From Oscillospiraceae bacterium (GTDB lineage Bacteria; Bacillota; Clostridia; Oscillospirales; Oscillospiraceae), in contig SVMD01000002.1 of assembly GCA_015067615.1 (NCBI GenBank), positions 1-64,000 on the forward strand: 64,000 nt of DNA, read 5' to 3'. The number at the start of each line of letters is the position of its first letter. Within the stretch, counting starts at the first letter, position 1. Positions 60,855 through 64,000 of the stretch are shown here, in pieces. The notes beneath the pieces were generated by a model that was given only the letters and a program-made list of their open reading frames with translations, did no database searches and was not told the DNA's origin. Position numbers and translations under genes: made by a program.

Positions 60855-62735
60855 ATGAAGAATTTTGCTGAACTGGATGCGAAAATTTGTAACTGCACCG
60901 ACTGCCTGAACGCCAAGCTGGACGGCTCCAACGGCAAGCGCGCCATCCTGCTGTGCGGCGGTACCGGCTGCCTGTCCTCCAACTCCATGGAGATCAAGGC
61001 CAAGTTCGAGCAGCTGGTTGAGAAGCATAACCTGGGCGACAAGGTCACTGTCAACATCGTTGGCTGCTTCGGCTTCTGCTCCCAGGGCCCCTTCGTCAAG
61101 ATCTTCCCCGAGGACACCCTGTACCGTCTGGTCCGGGAAGAGGACGTGGAGGAGATCTTCAACTCCGACATTCTGGGCGGCAAGATCGTGGAGCGTCTGC
61201 TCTACATTGAGCCCCTGACCGGCGAAAAGGTCGCCAAGCAGGACGACATCAACTTCTACAAGAAACAGAAGCGTGTTGCCCTCCACGGCGGCGGCGTTAT
61301 CAACCCCGAATCCATCGAGGAAGCCATGGGCTACGGCGCTTTCCAGGGTCTGAAGAAGGCTCTTAAGATGGATCCCCAGGAAGTTATTGACGAGATTCTG
61401 GCCTCCGGCCTCCGTGGCCGCGGCGGCGGCGGTTTCCCCACCGGCCGCAAGTGGCAGTTCGCCAAGAACTCCGTTTCGAAGCAGAAGTACGTGGTCTGCA
61501 ACGGTGACGAGGGCGACCCCGGCGCATTCATGGACCGCTCCATCCTGGAGGGTAACCCCTATGCCGTCATCGAGGGCATGATGATCGCCGGCTACGCCAT
61601 CGGCGCTTCCGAGGGCTATTTCTACGTCCGTGCCGAGTACCCCATCGCCGTGAACCGCCTGCGGGGCGCCATCAAGCAGATGAACGAGGCAGGCATCCTG
61701 GGCGAGAACATTCTGGGCACCGGCTTCAACTTCCAGGCCCACATCCGTCTGGGCGCAGGCGCCTTCGTCTGCGGCGAGGAGACCGCCCTGCTGAACTCCA
61801 TCGAGGGTAAGCGCGGCATGCCCCGTCCCCGTCCTCCCTTCCCCGCTGTGAAGGGTCTGTGGGGCGAGCCCACCATCGTCAACAACGTGGAGACCCTGGC
61901 CTGTGTTCCCTACATCCTCCGCGAGGGCGCAGCTGAGTTTGCCTCCTGCGGCACCGAGAAGTCCAAGGGCACCAAGGTCTTTGCTCTGGGCGGCAAGGTC
62001 AACAACGTGGGCCTGGTGGAGATCCCCATGGGCACCACCCTCCGTGAGCTGATCTACGACATCGGCGGCGGCATCCCCGACGGCAAGAAGTTCAAGGCCA
62101 TCCAGACCGGCGGCCCCTCCGGCGGCTGTCTGACTGCGGAAGCTCTGGACGAGCCCATCGACTTTGACAATCTGGTTGCCAAGGGCTCCATGATGGGCTC
62201 CGGCGGCGCCATCGTCATGGACGAGGACAACTGCATGGTGGACGTGGCCAAGTTCTACATGGAGTTCATCTGCGATGAATCCTGCGGCAAGTGCTCCCCC
62301 TGCCGCATCGGCACCAAGCGTATGCTGGAGATCCTGACCCGGATCACCGAGGGCAACGGCACCATGCAGGATCTGCAGGAGCTGGAAGAGCTGGGCGAGA
62401 CCGTTAAGAATAACTCCCTGTGCGCTCTGGGCCAGACTGCTGCCAACCCCATCATGTCCACCCTGGCACATTTCCGGGACGAGTACATTGCCCACATCGT
62501 GGACAAGACCTGCCCCGCCAAGGTCTGCAAGAACCTGATGAGCTACACCATCATTCAGGACAACTGTGTCGGCTGCGGCCGCTGCGCCAAGGCCTGCCCC
62601 GCAGACGCCATCGCCAAGACCGATTATATTGGTATCGGCAAGAAGCTGCCTTCCTACCAGATCGACCCTGCCAAGTGCGTCAAGTGCGGCGCCTGCATGG
62701 CCACCTGCAAGCTGAAGGCTATCGTCAAGAAGTAA
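60855..62735 (+). CDS. hydB: [FeFe]-hydrogenase NuoF-like, NADH/FMN-binding subunit
   Basis: A 626-residue HydB. The N-terminal thioredoxin-like [2Fe-2S] domain has CGGTGCLSS and CFGFCSQGP. The central NuoF domain has GLRGRGGGGFPTGRKW (FMN and NADH loop, residues about 185-200) and the [4Fe-4S] site ESCGKCSPCRIGT near 475. The C-terminus has two more [4Fe-4S] motifs (CVGCGRCAKACP and CVKCGACMATC). It oxidises NADH as part of an electron-bifurcating hydrogenase that uses ferredoxin too. The ATG directly follows the hydC stop. Confidence 0.95.
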   Translation: MKNFAELDAKICNCTDCLNAKLDGSNGKRAILLCGGTGCLSSNSMEIKAKFEQLVEKHNLGDKVTVNIVGCFGFCSQGPFVKIFPEDTLYRLVREEDVEEIFNSDILGGKIVERLLYIEPLTGEKVAKQDDINFYKKQKRVALHGGGVINPESIEEAMGYGAFQGLKKALKMDPQEVIDEILASGLRGRGGGGFPTGRKWQFAKNSVSKQKYVVCNGDEGDPGAFMDRSILEGNPYAVIEGMMIAGYAIGASEGYFYVRAEYPIAVNRLRGAIKQMNEAGILGENILGTGFNFQAHIRLGAGAFVCGEETALLNSIEGKRGMPRPRPPFPAVKGLWGEPTIVNNVETLACVPYILREGAAEFASCGTEKSKGTKVFALGGKVNNVGLVEIPMGTTLRELIYDIGGGIPDGKKFKAIQTGGPSGGCLTAEALDEPIDFDNLVAKGSMMGSGGAIVMDEDNCMVDVAKFYMEFICDESCGKCSPCRIGTKRMLEILTRITEGNGTMQDLQELEELGETVKNNSLCALGQTAANPIMSTLAHFRDEYIAHIVDKTCPAKVCKNLMSYTIIQDNCVGCGRCAKACPADAIAKTDYIGIGKKLPSYQIDPAKCVKCGACMATCKLKAIVKK

Positions 62736-62751
62736 TCAGGAGGACCTTTCA

Positions 62752-64000
62752 ATGGCTAAAGTGAATATTAAGATCGAGGGCGTCTCCTATCAGGTCGAAG
62801 AGGGCCTGACCATCCTGGAGGCCGCCAAGGCCTGCGGCTACGAGATCCCCTCTCTGTGTGCTTTCAACCACGGCGAATGCTCCAACGGCTCCTGCCGTGT
62901 CTGCCTGGTTGAGGTCAAGGGCGCAAGAGGCCTGGTTGCCTCCTGTGTCTACCCTGTCAACGAGGGCATGGAGGTCATCATCTCCAGCCCCAAGGCTACC
63001 GAAGCCCGCCGGGCTTCCGTGGAGCTGCTGCTGTCCAACCACAACATCAACTGCCAGCAGTGCGACAAGAACGGCAAGTGCGAGCTGCTGCACGTGGCTT
63101 CCATCACCGGCGCCCGTGAGGGCCGCTACCAGGGCACCAAGACTCCTGTGACCGTGGACCAGCTGACTCCCGCCATCATCCGTGACACTTCCAAGTGCAT
63201 CCTCTGCGGCCGCTGCGTTGCCCGCTGCCAGAACGCCCACGGCATGGGCATCCTGGGCTTCGAGAACCGTGGCTTCCAGACCATCGTGGCTCCCGCCGAG
63301 AACCGTTCCTTCCTGAACAGCCCCTGCATCCAGTGCGGCCAGTGCGTCAGCGTCTGCCCCACCGGCGCTCTGATGGAGAAGTCCGAGATCGCCAAGGTCG
63401 ACGCCGCTTTCAAGGCCGGCAAGCATGTGGTGGTCCAGACCGCTCCCGCTGTCCGCGCCGCTCTGGGCGAGGAATTCGGCATGCCCGTGGGCACCGCCGT
63501 CACCGGCAAGATGGTTGCCGCTCTGAAGCGCCTGGGCTTCCACAAGGTCTACGACACCAACTTCGCCGCTGACCTGACCATCATGGAGGAGGGCACCGAG
63601 CTTCTGGGCCGTATCCAGAACGGCGGCGTGCTCCCCATGATCACCTCCTGCTCCCCCGGCTGGATCAACTACGCCGAGTACAACTACGGCGATCTGCTGC
63701 CCCACCTGTCCACCTGCAAGTCCCCCCACCAGATGCAGGGCGCCATCCTGAAGTCCTACTACGCCGAGAAGAAGGGCATCGACCCCAAGGATATCTTCGT
63801 GGTGTCCATCATGCCCTGCACCGCCAAGAAGGACGAGGCTGAGCGTGAGCAGCTGCGGGTTAACGGCCTGAAGGACGTGGACGCAGTTCTGACCACCCGT
63901 GAGCTGGCCAAGATGATCAAGCGTGCCGGCATCCTGTTCACCCGTCTGCCCGACGAGGAGTTCGACCAGGATCTGATGGGCGAGTACACCGGCGCCGGCG
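62752..64000 (+). CDS. hydA: [FeFe]-hydrogenase catalytic subunit, truncated by the window end
   Basis: The first 416 residues of an [FeFe]-hydrogenase. The N-terminal [2Fe-2S] domain (CAFNHGECSNGSCRVC), the His-Cys cluster (HNINCQQCDKNGKCELLH) and two [4Fe-4S] motifs (CILCGRCVARCQ and CIQCGQCVSVCP) lead to the H-cluster domain. There TSCSPGW (L1) and MPCTAKKDE (L2) are seen; the third motif lies beyond 64000. It produces or oxidises H2 and is the catalytic subunit of the HydABC trimer. aggagg lies 9 bases before ATG 62752. Confidence 0.95.
   Translation, partial: MAKVNIKIEGVSYQVEEGLTILEAAKACGYEIPSLCAFNHGECSNGSCRVCLVEVKGARGLVASCVYPVNEGMEVIISSPKATEARRASVELLLSNHNINCQQCDKNGKCELLHVASITGAREGRYQGTKTPVTVDQLTPAIIRDTSKCILCGRCVARCQNAHGMGILGFENRGFQTIVAPAENRSFLNSPCIQCGQCVSVCPTGALMEKSEIAKVDAAFKAGKHVVVQTAPAVRAALGEEFGMPVGTAVTGKMVAALKRLGFHKVYDTNFAADLTIMEEGTELLGRIQNGGVLPMITSCSPGWINYAEYNYGDLLPHLSTCKSPHQMQGAILKSYYAEKKGIDPKDIFVVSIMPCTAKKDEAEREQLRVNGLKDVDAVLTTRELAKMIKRAGILFTRLPDEEFDQDLMGEYTGAG

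Overview
The window looks like chromosome of an anaerobic, probably spore-forming gut Firmicute of class Clostridia, most likely an Oscillospiraceae/Oscillospirales relative. The pointers are protein families rather than a marker gene: a paired GlgC/GlgD, an NfnAB transhydrogenase, a trimeric HydABC-type [FeFe]-hydrogenase, a DHH/CBS/DRTGG pyrophosphatase, DUF1836 and DUF6054 proteins, a SpoVT remnant, and many palindromic dispersed repeats. I found no rRNA, tRNA or CRISPR array.

Layout. 1-7780 (+): fructan/sucrose operon: the end of a LipO-type solute-binding protein, a secreted Ig/jelly-roll lipoprotein, a surface GH32-like lipoprotein, a YesL-type membrane protein, a cytoplasmic GH32 hydrolase and a fructokinase. 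7781-10707: one end of a mobile element: a small ICE-type ORF and a large serine recombinase fused in frame to the 3' part of the sporulation regulator spoVT. 10748-16797 (-): glycogen/maltodextrin genes (GH13 enzyme, then glgC-glgD-glgA). 16896-19374: an acetyltransferase and mgtE with a short upstream leader ORF. 19438-25889 (-): an SPFH cluster (flotillin, HflK, HflC) mixed with LURP-one-related, DUF6054, DUF2500 and small membrane/lipoproteins, ending with a DUF1836 regulator. 26076-29515 (+): zinc-ribbon protein, parS, parA, parB, serS. 29607-30523: an AT-rich, apparently frameshifted membrane gene. 30549-33486: mscL and nfnAB. 33953-42664: rimP-nusA-ylxR-L7Ae-infB-rbfA-nrnA-truB-ribF translation cluster. 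42730-50864: capA-like, asparaginase, holB, ricT, LTA-synthase-like and RDD genes. 51077-58234: a CUT1-type ABC importer whose operon continues into a surface thermonuclease-like lipoprotein and a lipoprotein with three similar repeats. 58295-59908 (-): pyrophosphatase. 60084-64000: a ZTP riboswitch with a switchable terminator ahead of hydC-hydB-hydA; hydA runs off the end.

How the parts fit. Sugars from fructan are phosphorylated or stored as glycogen, fermentation redox is balanced by HydABC and NfnAB, and the rest is housekeeping. The two observations most worth following are the recombinase-spoVT junction, which resembles the skin-type interruption of sporulation genes, and the ZTP riboswitch in front of a hydrogenase operon rather than a folate or purine gene. 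The ABC importer linked to a surface nuclease comes next.
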